Below the pieces are notes generated by a model. That model saw nothing but the letters and a program-made list of their open reading frames with translations. It was not told where the DNA came from and did no database searches. Below are positions 7,874 to 16,700 of a stretch of DNA of 51,894 nt, in pieces. The DNA comes from an uncultured Lachnospiraceae bacterium (GTDB taxonomy: Bacteria; Bacillota; Clostridia; Lachnospirales; Lachnospiraceae): contig CAJTMB010000023.1 in assembly GCA_910577105.1 (NCBI GenBank), forward strand, positions 1-51,894. The letters run 5' to 3'. The translations under genes were made by a program, and so were the position numbers. How positions within the stretch are numbered: the stretch's first letter is position 1; each line of letters starts with the position of its first letter.

Positions 7874-8791
7874 TTATTTATCGGCGATTTCCCTGAAGGT
7901 TGTGGCAAAGGAAGCCACGCCTTGTAAGTCGGCAGGGAGGAGAATCTTGGTTGCTTTGCCGTCTGCGGCTTTTTCAAAGGCTTCCAGACTCTTGATTTTG
8001 AGGACGGCTTCATCCGCACCGGCTTCTTTTAACATCCTGATACCGTCTGCGTTAGCCTGCTGTACTTTGAGGATGGCTTCTGCTTCACCTTCTGCCTCAC
8101 GAATCATTTTTTCTTTTTCTGCTTCCGCACGCAGGATGGCTGACTGTTTTTCAGCCTCAGCACGCAAAATTGCGGATTCTTTCTCACCTTCTGCCACAAG
8201 GATGTTGGCTTTCTTTTCACCTTCTGCCCTGGTAACGGCTTCACGTCTTTCACGCTCTGCCTTCATCTGTCTCTCCATCGCATTCTGAATCTCTGCGGGA
8301 GGAATAATGTTCTTAAGCTCCACACGGTTTACCTTGATGCCCCACGGGTCGGTAGCAATATCCAGTGCCGCACGCATTTTGGTATTGATGGTTTCACGGG
8401 ATGTCAGCGTCTGGTCCAGTTCCAGTTCACCGATGATGTTACGAAGCGTGGTAGCCGTCAGGTTTTCAATTGCCATCATGGGATTTTCCACGCCATAAGT
8501 AAAAAGTCTGGGGTCGGTAATCTGGTAAAATACAACGGTGTCAATCCTCATGGTTACATTATCCTTGGTGATAACCGGCTGGGGCGGGAAATCCGCCACC
8601 TGCTCCTTTAAGTTTACCTTTCTTGCCACCCTGTCCAGAAAAGGCACTTTAATGTGAAGGCCCACAGACCAGGTTCCCTGATATGCACCAAGTCTTTCCA
8701 CCACATATGCCTGTGCCTGCGGCACAATCTTGATACAGGAAATCAAAATTACCAGTAATAATACTATCAAAGCTATGATTATCCATTCCAT
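7874..8791 (-). CDS. SPFH/band 7 membrane protein (stomatin/QmcA type)
   Basis: Membrane-anchored scaffold of functional microdomains. The 305 aa begin with one transmembrane helix (about residues 2-22), then the band 7 domain (about 25-190: VPQAQAYVVERLGAY, DPRLFTYGVENP). A long Ala/Glu-rich coiled coil follows (about 195-265) with near-repeats of AEGEKESAILRAEAEKQ. The start at 8791 follows AAGGAGATAAAAAAG. It lies 21 bp after the NfeD gene, the usual partner of this family, so the two likely form a membrane quality-control or raft unit. Confidence 0.93.
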   Translation of the reverse strand: MEWIIIALIVLLLVILISCIKIVPQAQAYVVERLGAYQGTWSVGLHIKVPFLDRVARKVNLKEQVADFPPQPVITKDNVTMRIDTVVFYQITDPRLFTYGVENPMMAIENLTATTLRNIIGELELDQTLTSRETINTKMRAALDIATDPWGIKVNRVELKNIIPPAEIQNAMERQMKAERERREAVTRAEGEKKANILVAEGEKESAILRAEAEKQSAILRAEAEKEKMIREAEGEAEAILKVQQANADGIRMLKEAGADEAVLKIKSLEAFEKAADGKATKILLPADLQGVASFATTFREIADK

Positions 8792-8812
8792 CTTTTTTAT
8801 CTCCTTTTTCTT

Positions 8813-9250
8813 TTACATTTTGGGTTCTACAATCAATTTAACGCCGCTGATTGCACAGACAATCACTACAGTGCCCACGGGAATTTCCAGATTCTCATCC
8901 CTGCTTCTTGCCGCCCATTCCTGTCCGCCTACCGTTACCTGTCCGATGCCTTCCAGATTATTGATTTCACTTATGACAATCGCCTGTCTGCCCACCATGC
9001 TTTCTACATTTGTCTTAACTCGGTCCTTATTAAAATACCGGACTGCAATTGGCCTGGTAAAGAATAACAGGACAATGGAAACCACCAGAAACAATGCAAC
9101 CTGTATGACAAGCGGTGCATGGACTGCCGCAGCGATTGCCGCTACCAGTGTACCTGCTGCAAACCAAATGGTTGTAAGTCCCATTGTTGCCAGTTCCACA
9201 ATGATAAATACAATCAACAGAACCAGCCATACAAACAGCATATTTTGCAT
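8813..9250 (-). CDS. NfeD-like membrane protein
   Basis: Short NfeD protein of 145 aa: two to three transmembrane segments in the first 75 residues (FVWLVLLIVFIIVELATMGL and the run before TRPIAVRYF), then a C-terminal OB-fold domain (about 85-145, GRQAIVISEINNLEGIGQV). NfeD1b-type proteins assist SPFH partners, and the SPFH gene follows directly. The start at 9250 is preferred because GGAGGG lies four bases before it. Confidence 0.88.
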   Translation of the reverse strand: MQNMLFVWLVLLIVFIIVELATMGLTTIWFAAGTLVAAIAAAVHAPLVIQVALFLVVSIVLLFFTRPIAVRYFNKDRVKTNVESMVGRQAIVISEINNLEGIGQVTVGGQEWAARSRDENLEIPVGTVVIVCAISGVKLIVEPKM

Positions 9251-9313
9251 TTTACCCTCCAATCCGAACAGCGGACGCTTCTGTTTTGAAAGCCGCCGTC
9301 CTTATATAATTTT

Positions 9314-9342
9314 ATATTACTACACCTTGCTTTTTCGGGCAA
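9314..9342 (-). promoter_or_regulatory. Probable promoter of nfeD-SPFH
   Basis: Minus-strand TTGCCC (9337-9342) and TAATAT (9314-9319) with a 17-bp spacer, about 65 bp before the NfeD start codon. Two hexamer mismatches make this moderate support. Confidence 0.55.
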
Positions 9343-9430
9343 CCACTTTTCATGCACGTTTTTTTCTATAATGTTGCCAAAGCGCCACTTTATCATACCA
9401 ATCCATGCATCCCCCCGCAAAATATCCGGC

Positions 9431-9470
9431 ATAAAAATAAAGCGGCATAGCCGGACCGACTATGCCGCTT
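9431..9470 (-). terminator. Terminator after the SH3/SleB hydrolase gene
   Basis: AAGCGGCATAG and CTATGCCGCTT (9460-9470 and 9440-9450) form a perfect 11-bp stem with a 9-nt loop, followed on the minus strand by TATTTTTAT. It begins 16 bp after the stop codon. Confidence 0.9.
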
Positions 9471-9485
9471 ACCATTTGCATTTAC

Positions 9486-10571
9486 TTAATAGAATACATG
9501 GTTGCCGATAACAAGACCTTCTCTGCCGTTGTTACGCCTAAAGTGCGTCAAATCGCCAACATTGGACACGCCCGAAATGGCTTCCTTTGCAGCATCGATA
9601 CAGCTCTGCTTAATCTTGCCGGATTCCAAAACCCTGTTCACCTTACCGCTCTGTGCAGGCGTAAACTGTCCGGATGCGTAGATAACACCGTGAATGGTAT
9701 CGGGATATGCCCCGCTTCTCACACGGTTCATGACTACTGCGCCGACTGCAAGCTGTCCTTCGTAAGACTCTCCGCCCGCCTCGCACTGAATCAGCGCCGC
9801 AAGAAGCAATGTCGTATCCGCATCAGTGGTATACTCACCATAGTTTACATGACGTTTTGCTTCGGCTTCCGCCGCTTCGCGTTCCTTAATAGCCTCCATC
9901 GTTTCCCCGGAGTCAATTTTAAATTCTATGGTGATATACTCGGTAGAAACATATCCATCCGTGCCTTCATAGTCGATACACGCCCATCCGTCCTCACCGA
10001 CCGAAAGCACTTCCACTTCATCCCCATAGGGCAGCACACCGTAAAATTCCGATTCCGTAGTGGGAGCCGTCCTGATTTTTAACCCGTTGTCACTATCAAT
10101 ATGTGCAACCGTCACACCGACGCTTGCCGCAAGTTCTTCCGCCTCTGCGCCAAAGAGCAGAAATTCGTCACTTGCCCATCCAATCAATTCTCCCGACTGG
10201 ATTTTGGTCCAGCCGTCCCTTCTTTCCAAAATAGTGCCGCCGCAGTCCTTATACAATTTACCGACTTTTTCGGAATCCGCATCGGGCTCAAGACGCACAT
10301 TCAATGCACTGCTCACATTTGCCATGACAAGTCTGGATTCTTCTTTGACGGTAACAGCACTCAAGTCCAGATTTAACTCCTCCGCCGTGGCGTTCACTGT
10401 TTCTGACGCGTTTGTCACGGCAGGATTTAACACCGCCGAAGCGCCTCCGTTATAATTAATCAGGTAATTCTTTACGCTGCCAGCTTCCGCAATCATGCTT
10501 GTATGGAGTGTTAACACCAGCGCCAGACATAAAGACACGGCGGATACAAGCAGCCTTCTGCTTCTAAACAT
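9486..10571 (-). CDS. Secreted SH3-domain cell-wall hydrolase (SleB/CwlJ type)
   Basis: Exported peptidoglycan hydrolase of 361 aa. An N-terminal signal peptide (residues 1-30, ending near SMIAEAGS) is followed by two bacterial SH3 domains (about 80-145 and 150-215, each with an NVRLEP- or KIRTAP-like start). A charged linker leads to a C-terminal Hydrolase_2 domain (about 240-361; the Glu of ALIQCEAGGESYEGQLAVGAVVMNR would be catalytic). SleB-like enzymes degrade spore cortex, but versions with SH3 domains also act on vegetative wall. The start at 10571 follows GGAGGTAAAGGTAT. It has its own consensus promoter and terminator, so it is monocistronic. Confidence 0.9.
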   Translation of the reverse strand: MFRSRRLLVSAVSLCLALVLTLHTSMIAEAGSVKNYLINYNGGASAVLNPAVTNASETVNATAEELNLDLSAVTVKEESRLVMANVSSALNVRLEPDADSEKVGKLYKDCGGTILERRDGWTKIQSGELIGWASDEFLLFGAEAEELAASVGVTVAHIDSDNGLKIRTAPTTESEFYGVLPYGDEVEVLSVGEDGWACIDYEGTDGYVSTEYITIEFKIDSGETMEAIKEREAAEAEAKRHVNYGEYTTDADTTLLLAALIQCEAGGESYEGQLAVGAVVMNRVRSGAYPDTIHGVIYASGQFTPAQSGKVNRVLESGKIKQSCIDAAKEAISGVSNVGDLTHFRRNNGREGLVIGNHVFY

Positions 10572-10698
10572 ATACCTTTACCTCCAAATGTAAAACTTAC
10601 TTCTCTGTACATATGCACCGCAGACACGGTGCCATACCATATAATTATGCCAAAGTTATTACATTTATTACAAATTTATTAAAATTTGTTACGGAAGT

Positions 10699-10727
10699 AT
10701 CATAGCAGAGGTTTTCCAATTTGTCAA
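10699..10727 (-). promoter_or_regulatory. Sigma-A promoter of the SH3/SleB hydrolase gene
   Basis: Minus-strand TTGACA (10722-10727) and TATGAT (10699-10704) with a 17-bp spacer. Transcription would start near 10692, giving a leader of about 120 nt. The leader carries an AT-rich tandem repeat (TAATAAATTTG, TAATAAATG, TAATAAC; about 10655-10685) and a small hairpin GCACCG/CGGTGC (10615-10632). Confidence 0.85.
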
Positions 10728-10744
10728 GTTTTTGGAAAATGATT

Positions 10745-10929
10745 GATTTCTTCATATGCATGTCAGCGCCCGGGGCGTGCATTTGTTCCAACAGGACGCG
10801 CTCTCGCTCGGGTAAAAACGCAGTGGTACATAGGAGGTTAAAATACAACCTCCAAGTACCAGCGTTTTTACACGGTCCTTTATGGAATCAAATGCACGCC
10901 CCGGGCGCTGACATGCATATGAAGAAATC
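10745..10929. repeat. Long-arm hairpin element, copy 1 (shared core, plus orientation)
   Basis: Left arm 10745-10785 and right arm 10889-10929 are a perfect 41-bp inverted repeat. Between them is a 103-nt core that folds into its own hairpin, with TCCAACAGG on the left, CCTTTATGGA on the right, and the inner AGTGGTAC and AAGTACCA around a GGAGGTT/AACCTCC stem with loop AAAATAC. The core is nearly identical to that at 34332-34434, but the arms differ. It lies 16 bp after the proC stop and 17 bp before the promoter of the next gene. No T-tract follows, so it is not an ordinary terminator. Confidence 0.92.
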
Positions 10930-10945
10930 TTTTTCCTAAAACCAT

Positions 10946-11740
10946 TTACAAATTTTTCGATTTTTCGATACAGGCTTCCATGGCGTCCATGACTGCGGCG
11001 CGGAGACCGGCTTCTTCCAGTACTTTTACTGCTTCTATGGTGGTGCCGCCGGGTGAGCATACCATGTCTTTTAAGGCTCCGGGGTGAAGGCCTGTTTCCA
11101 GTACCATTTTCGCACTGCCGAGCACGGACTGCGCTGCCATTTCATATGCCTGTTTTCTGGGGATTCCGGCAAGGACCGCTCCGTCGGCCATCGCTTCGAT
11201 AAACAGAAACACATATGCAGGGGAACTGCCGCTGACGCCTACTACCGCGTCCATCATGCGCTCGGGCACTTCATGTACCGTTCCGAAGGACGACAGAATC
11301 TTTTTTATCTGCTCCATCTCTTCATCGGAAACCGCCTCTCCCCGCACCACTGCCGTACAGCCTTCCAGAACCATCGCCGGCGTATTGGGCATACACCGGA
11401 TTAGCTTTATCCGGCGTCCGAACAATTCCTCGATGTAAGAAACAGTCTTTCCGGCGGCTATGCTGACAACCACCGTACCTTCTTTTAAACTGTCCTTAAT
11501 CTCCCCGATGACTTCCGGGAAAAATACAGGCTTCACCGCCAGAAAAAGGATGTCGGACGCCGCGGCTGCCGAAGCATTGTCCGGCATTGTCCGGATACCA
11601 AATTCTTTTTTACACCTGTCAAGTGTTGTCTGCGTCTTTGCCGAACCGCAGATTTCGTCAGGGGATACCATATTTTTTTTCAACATGCCGCCTATCATGG
11701 CACATGCCATATTTCCCAGACCAATAAATCCTATTGTCAT
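10946..11740 (-). CDS. proC: Pyrroline-5-carboxylate reductase
   Basis: Last step of proline synthesis, reducing pyrroline-5-carboxylate with NAD(P)H. The 264 aa have an N-terminal Rossmann motif GFIGLGNMACAMIGGML and the C-terminal family signature around SGSSPAYVFLFIEAMADGAV and KDMVCSPGGTTIEAVKVLE. The start at 11740 follows TTAGGGAGGAGTTTGCA. It is 29 bp after the SpoU/TrmH-type methylase gene and shares its transcript. Confidence 0.96.
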   Translation of the reverse strand: MTIGFIGLGNMACAMIGGMLKKNMVSPDEICGSAKTQTTLDRCKKEFGIRTMPDNASAAAASDILFLAVKPVFFPEVIGEIKDSLKEGTVVVSIAAGKTVSYIEELFGRRIKLIRCMPNTPAMVLEGCTAVVRGEAVSDEEMEQIKKILSSFGTVHEVPERMMDAVVGVSGSSPAYVFLFIEAMADGAVLAGIPRKQAYEMAAQSVLGSAKMVLETGLHPGALKDMVCSPGGTTIEAVKVLEEAGLRAAVMDAMEACIEKSKNL

Positions 11741-11769
11741 TGCAAACTCCTCCCTAATTAATTTGTGAT

Positions 11770-12573
11770 TTAACTTCTTTGTCTTTTTGCCTCATATAAC
11801 AGAAGAGCGGCAGACACGGCTGCATTCAGGGACTCTACACTGCCCTCCATAGGAATTTTCAAGCAAAAATCCGCCGCATCCGCTGTCTCTTTCTTAAGTC
11901 CCGCCCCTTCATTTCCGATTAAAAATGCCGACGCGCCTTTGTAGGAAAAATCATGGTAAAGGGTTTCTCCCTTTAAATGCGCCGCATAAACGGTCACTCC
12001 CGCTTTCTGCATTTGCGCCAACGTGTCTGAAAGGGTTTCTACATATATAAAAGGGACTCTGTATATGGAACCCATTGTGGCGCGGATTGTCTTGGGATTA
12101 AAGATATCCACCGTTTTACTGCTCATGATAATACCGCTAACACCCGCTCCTTCACCGGTTCTCACTATTGTCCCCAGATTGCCGGGGTCCTGCAAATCCT
12201 CAAGCACAAGATAAAGCCCGTTTTTGCCCTTTTGCAGTATATAATCCAGCGTGTATGCCGGTTGTTTCAATACCAGCAGTACTCCCTGCGGAGTCTGGGT
12301 ATCAGCCGCCCTTTTCATAACTTCTTTTGTGACAAATTCAAAGCGCGCATCCTCCAGTTTTTTCCATAACATATGTTCTTTTTCACTTTTTGCATGTTTC
12401 AGCCTCCCGGCAAATTCTTCCGTGAGATAGATTTCCCGAATCCATTCCATGGGCGCTTCTTCCAGCATTTTTATGCCTTCCGCAATAAACACACCGTCTT
12501 TTCTACGGTCCCTTGCCCTGTCCTGCCACTGTACAAGTTGTTTGATACGCGGATTCACTATACTTGTAATCAT
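11770..12573 (-). CDS. SpoU/TrmH-family RNA 2'-O-methyltransferase
   Basis: Transfers a methyl group from SAM to a ribose 2'-OH, most likely in 23S rRNA. The 267 aa have an N-terminal substrate-binding domain (about 1-100; MITSIVNPRIKQLVQWQDR) and the knotted SPOUT domain with the three family motifs: LEDLQDPGNLGTIVRTGEGAG, FLIGNEGAGLKKE and IPMEGSVESLNAAVSAALLL. The exact target nucleotide cannot be told from sequence. The start at 12573 follows GAGGGGGCAGGT. Confidence 0.92.
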   Translation of the reverse strand: MITSIVNPRIKQLVQWQDRARDRRKDGVFIAEGIKMLEEAPMEWIREIYLTEEFAGRLKHAKSEKEHMLWKKLEDARFEFVTKEVMKRAADTQTPQGVLLVLKQPAYTLDYILQKGKNGLYLVLEDLQDPGNLGTIVRTGEGAGVSGIIMSSKTVDIFNPKTIRATMGSIYRVPFIYVETLSDTLAQMQKAGVTVYAAHLKGETLYHDFSYKGASAFLIGNEGAGLKKETADAADFCLKIPMEGSVESLNAAVSAALLLYEAKRQRS

Positions 12574-12627
12574 ACCTGCCCCCTCATGCCGCCTGCATTT
12601 TCCGCGGCTTAATACTATGACATGATG

Positions 12628-12676
12628 CGAAAAGAACCCTGCTCAGTCCAGTTCCCAGACCTCCCAAGGTTCTTTT
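12628..12676 (-). terminator. Terminator after pfkA
   Basis: AAAAGAACC and GGTTCTTTT form a 9-bp stem (12668-12676 with 12630-12638) around a 29-nt loop that can itself fold. The descending arm ends in a short T-run on the minus strand. It starts 16 bp beyond the pfkA stop. Confidence 0.7.
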
Positions 12677-12692
12677 CTATAGCTACAACAAA

Positions 12693-13667
12693 TTATTTGG
12701 ATAAAAGCTGGCTTATTTCATAAGAATACTCCGGTATTGCTTTTGTCATTGCAAGCGCATCTTCAATGTCAAAGTCAACAAACTGTCCCTTCTGATACCC
12801 TACAACTCTCTTCGTCTTGCCAGCAATCAAAAGGTCTACGGCATATGCACCCATAACCGAAGCGTAATAACGGTCCTTGCAGGTCGGGCTTCCGCCACGC
12901 TGCATGTGCCCGAGTATGGTCGCCCTTGTTTCTATGCCGGTCGCTGCCTCAATTCTCTTTGCCATGGAATTGGAATGCCCGATTCCTTCCGCATTGATGA
13001 TAATATGGTGTTTCTTACCCATCTTACGTTTCTCAATGATATTGTTGATAATAGCCTGTTCGTCGTAATCATACTTTTCGGGAAGCATGATATCCTCCGC
13101 ACCGTTTGCAATCCCACACCAGAGTGCAATATATCCTGCGTTACGTCCCATAACCTCAATAATACTGCAACGCTCATGGGAGGAAGAAGTGTCCCTCACC
13201 TTGTCAATGGCTTCCATCGCGGTATTGACCGCAGTGTCAAAACCAATGGTATAATCTGTGCAGGCAATATCCAAGTCAATCGTGCCCGGAAGGCCGATTG
13301 CATTGATGCCGAGCCTTGACAAAGCCTGTGCGCCGCGGTATGAACCGTCACCGCCAATGACAACCAGACCATCTATCCCGTGCTTCCTGCAAATATCGGC
13401 GCCCTTTTGCTGCACCTCCGGATTTTTAAACTCAGGACAACGGGCCGTTCCCAAAATGGTTCCGCCCCTCTGGATAATATCTGAAACAGTCCTTGTTTCC
13501 ATATCTATAATTTCTTCATTAATAAGGCCCATATAGCCTCTTTCAATTCCCTTTACGGTCAATCCCCTGGCTATCGCGGTACGAACCACGGCACGGATTG
13601 CGGCATTCATTCCGGGTGCGTCTCCGCCACTCGTAAGTACGGCGATTGTCTTTACTTGTTCTGCCAT
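12693..13667 (-). CDS. pfkA: ATP-dependent 6-phosphofructokinase
   Basis: Commits fructose 6-phosphate to glycolysis. The 324 aa begin with VLTSGGDAPGMNAAIRAVVR and carry GGDGSYRGA, where Gly in place of Asp indicates ATP rather than pyrophosphate use. The catalytic GTIDLDIACTDYTIGFDTA keeps both Asp residues, but Leu replaces the Asn usual between them. RCSIIEVMGRNAGYIA follows. The start at 13667 follows GGAGGTTTTGGGC. It has its own promoter just inside the gap from dnaE. Confidence 0.95.
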   Translation of the reverse strand: MAEQVKTIAVLTSGGDAPGMNAAIRAVVRTAIARGLTVKGIERGYMGLINEEIIDMETRTVSDIIQRGGTILGTARCPEFKNPEVQQKGADICRKHGIDGLVVIGGDGSYRGAQALSRLGINAIGLPGTIDLDIACTDYTIGFDTAVNTAMEAIDKVRDTSSSHERCSIIEVMGRNAGYIALWCGIANGAEDIMLPEKYDYDEQAIINNIIEKRKMGKKHHIIINAEGIGHSNSMAKRIEAATGIETRATILGHMQRGGSPTCKDRYYASVMGAYAVDLLIAGKTKRVVGYQKGQFVDFDIEDALAMTKAIPEYSYEISQLLSK

Positions 13668-13695
13668 GCCCAAAACCTCCTGTGCAATTTTCTCT

Positions 13696-13724
13696 ATTTT
13701 AATCCTTTTTAGTACGCTTTTCAA
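13696..13724 (-). promoter_or_regulatory. Promoter of pfkA
   Basis: Minus-strand TTGAAA (13719-13724) and TAAAAT (13696-13701) with a 17-bp spacer, placing the transcription start about 20 bp before the pfkA ribosome binding site. Confidence 0.7.
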
Positions 13725-13759
13725 TCTTTTTTTGATTTTTGTTGACAAACTACCATAAA

Positions 13760-16700
13760 TCAGCTTTTTGTTACCACCTTTACGTTTTCTTCTCCAAACA
13801 GGCTGCAAAGGTTTTGCAAAAGCGCTTCATCTGCCTTAACCCACTTGTTTCTGGGAAGCTCCTTTTTGGCTTTCGGATTCTCTACATAAATTACGATGCC
13901 GTCGTTTCCTTCCGACTCCGCTATAGCCGCAAAAAGCTTCTCTTCCGCCGCCTGATAGGCCTCCACGGTGGGAAACTTAATCCAGATGTTTTTTGCAAGA
14001 AAATCAAAGGGCTGGATGCGCTCACAAATCAGTTTTCCATCCTTGTCCTCCTCCACGGATACCCTCCCCCGGATAAAGACCTTTGCGTCCTCCGTCAGAA
14101 AAGCGGCGTTCTTTTCATAATCCCGCGGAAACACCACAACCTCCACCGTGCCTACCAAATCCTCAATGGTAAGGAACGCCATCACCTTATCATTCTTTGT
14201 ATATTTGATGGTTTTATCCGCAATCAGTCCCCCTATGGTTACATTTGCACCATCCTTTAAAGTAACGGTTCCCGTTTCTTCATCCAGTGAAAAGTCTGCC
14301 GTCGTGGCAGAAATCTTTTTGCGCCAGAGCCCTTCATATTCTTCCAGGGGATGACCGCTCACATAAATGCCCAGAACTTCCTTTTCAAAGTTTAACCGCA
14401 TTTCTTTGGGATACTCCCCTACATTCGGAAGCTGCACATCAAAGCTTTCCTTTGCGTCCTCCTCCACAATGTCAAAAAGGGAAATCTGCCCTGCCATATT
14501 GTTTTTCCTGTCCTTCTGCACATGCTCCATAATCTGGACATACACGCTCATAAACTGCTTCCTTGTCCCCCCAAGGCTGTCCAGCGCACCTGCTTTTATG
14601 AAGTTTTCAACCGCCCTTTTATTGATGTCCTTATCCGCCATGCGTGTGATAAAGTCGTTGAGGTTGGTAAAAGGGCCTCTTTCCTTCCTTTCTTCCACCA
14701 CGCTCTTGATGACCGGCCATCCCACGCTCTTGATTGCCGTCAGGGCATAACGGATGCTGCCGCCCGATACGGAAAAGCCGCTTTCACCCTCGTTGATATC
14801 CGGCGGCAGGATTTTGATATCCATGCTGCGGCAGACCAGAATGTATTCCGATACCTTTTTGGAATTGTCAATAACCGAGGTCAGAAGCGCCGCCATAAAC
14901 TCTACCGGATAATAGTACTTTAAATAGGCGGTCTGATAGGCTACCACGGCATAACAGGCGGCATGGGATTTGTTGAAGGCATATTTGGCAAAATCCATCA
15001 TATCTTCGTAAATCTGTCCCGCCACTTTTTCACTGATGCCCTTTGACACGCAGCCGGGCACATTTTCCTCTTTGTTACCGAATATGAAGTTGGCGCGCTC
15101 TTTTTCCATGACGGACTGTTTCTTTTTGCTCATGGCGCGGCGTACCAAATCGCTCCTTCCCAACGTATAGCCACCAAGGTCACGCACAATCTGCATAACC
15201 TGCTCCTGATACACGATACAGCCGTATGTGGAAGAAAGAATCGGTTCAAGCTGGGGACAGGAATAGGTAATATCCGCGCCGCTGTTCTTTCCCTTAATGT
15301 ATTTGGGTATAAAATCCATGGGACCGGGACGGTACAAAGAAATACCCGCAATGACATCCTCCAGGTTTTCCGGTTTCAGCTCCTTCATGAAATTTTTCAT
15401 GCCGGCGCTTTCCAACTGGAACACGCCGTCTGTTTTTCCCGTGCTCAGGGAATCCAGCACCAATTTGTCTTCATAATCAATATTGTCAACATCGATGTGT
15501 CTGCCGGTGCTTTTTTCTATCAAATCCACGGCGTCTTTTATGACTGTCAGGGTACGCAGCCCCAGAAAATCCATTTTTAAAAGCCCCAGTTCTTCCAGCG
15601 TCGTCATGGTGAACTGGGTGGTGATGGAGCCGTCCGCTCCCCTTGAGAGGGGGACAAACTCATCCGCCGCCTTCTGGCAGATTACCACTCCGGCCGCATG
15701 CATGGAGGTATGGCGGGGCAGACCTTCCAGACGCTTACACATATCTATCAGGTGACGCACCTGCTCATCACTGTGGTACAGGTTTCTGAACTCCGGATTG
15801 ATTTCCAGCGCCCTGTCGATGGTAATGTTTAACTCAAAGGGCACCATCTTGGCAATGGAATCCACAAAAGCATAGGGCAAATCCATGACACGTCCCACAT
15901 CCCTGATTACGCCCTTTGCCGCCATCGTACCGAAGGTTACAATCTGCACCACCTTGTCGGCGCCGTATTTGCGTCCAACATAGTCGATAACCTCCTGCCT
16001 TCTCTCGTAGCAGAAATCCACGTCAATATCGGGCATGGAAACGCGCTCCGGGTTTAAAAACCGCTCAAACAGCAGATTGTAGCGGATAGGGTCGATATTG
16101 GTAATCTTTAAGCAGTACGAAACCACGCTTCCTGCGGCGGAGCCTCTTCCGGGGCCTACCGGAATGCCGTTTTCCCTTGCATAATTGATAAAATCCCACA
16201 CAATCAAGAAATAATCCACATATCCCATGGTGCGGATGACATCCAGCTCATAATCAAGGCGTTCCTGTAAGGTCTGTCCCGTGTTTCCGGCGGGCGCTTC
16301 CATATCCTCATACCGCTCCTTTAGACCGTCCTTACACAGCTTATTGAGATAGGTCCAGGAATCATACCCGTCCGGCACATCATACTTCGGCAGCTTCGTC
16401 ACGCCAAACTCAATTTCCACATTGCATCTGTCGGCAATCCTCTGGGTATTTTCCACCGCTTCCCATGCATAGGGAAACAGCCCTTTCATCTCCTCCTCGC
16501 TTTTTACAAAATACTGGCCGCCCTCATAACGCATACGGTCTTCGTCCGCAAGCTTTTTACCGGTTTGCAGGCAAAGCAGAATGTCGTGGGAATCTGCGTC
16601 TTTTTCATAGGTGTAATGCACGTCGTTGGTGACCACCAGGGGAATATCCAGTTCCTTGCTCATCTTTAACAGTTCCGTATTGACAATCTTCTGCTCCGGA

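Noticed and set aside
10745..10929. Ordinary bidirectional terminator
   Set aside because: The hairpin is far too long, neither side has a T-run, and the core is shared with two other loci.
10645..11060. Short reading frames across hairpin copy 1 on both strands
   Set aside because: They arise from the palindrome, have no ribosome binding sites and cross the proC end or the hydrolase promoter.
13668..13808. Longer PfkA overlapping dnaE
   Set aside because: The extra Lys/Arg-rich residues come from the promoter region; the family start and GGAGG site are at 13667.
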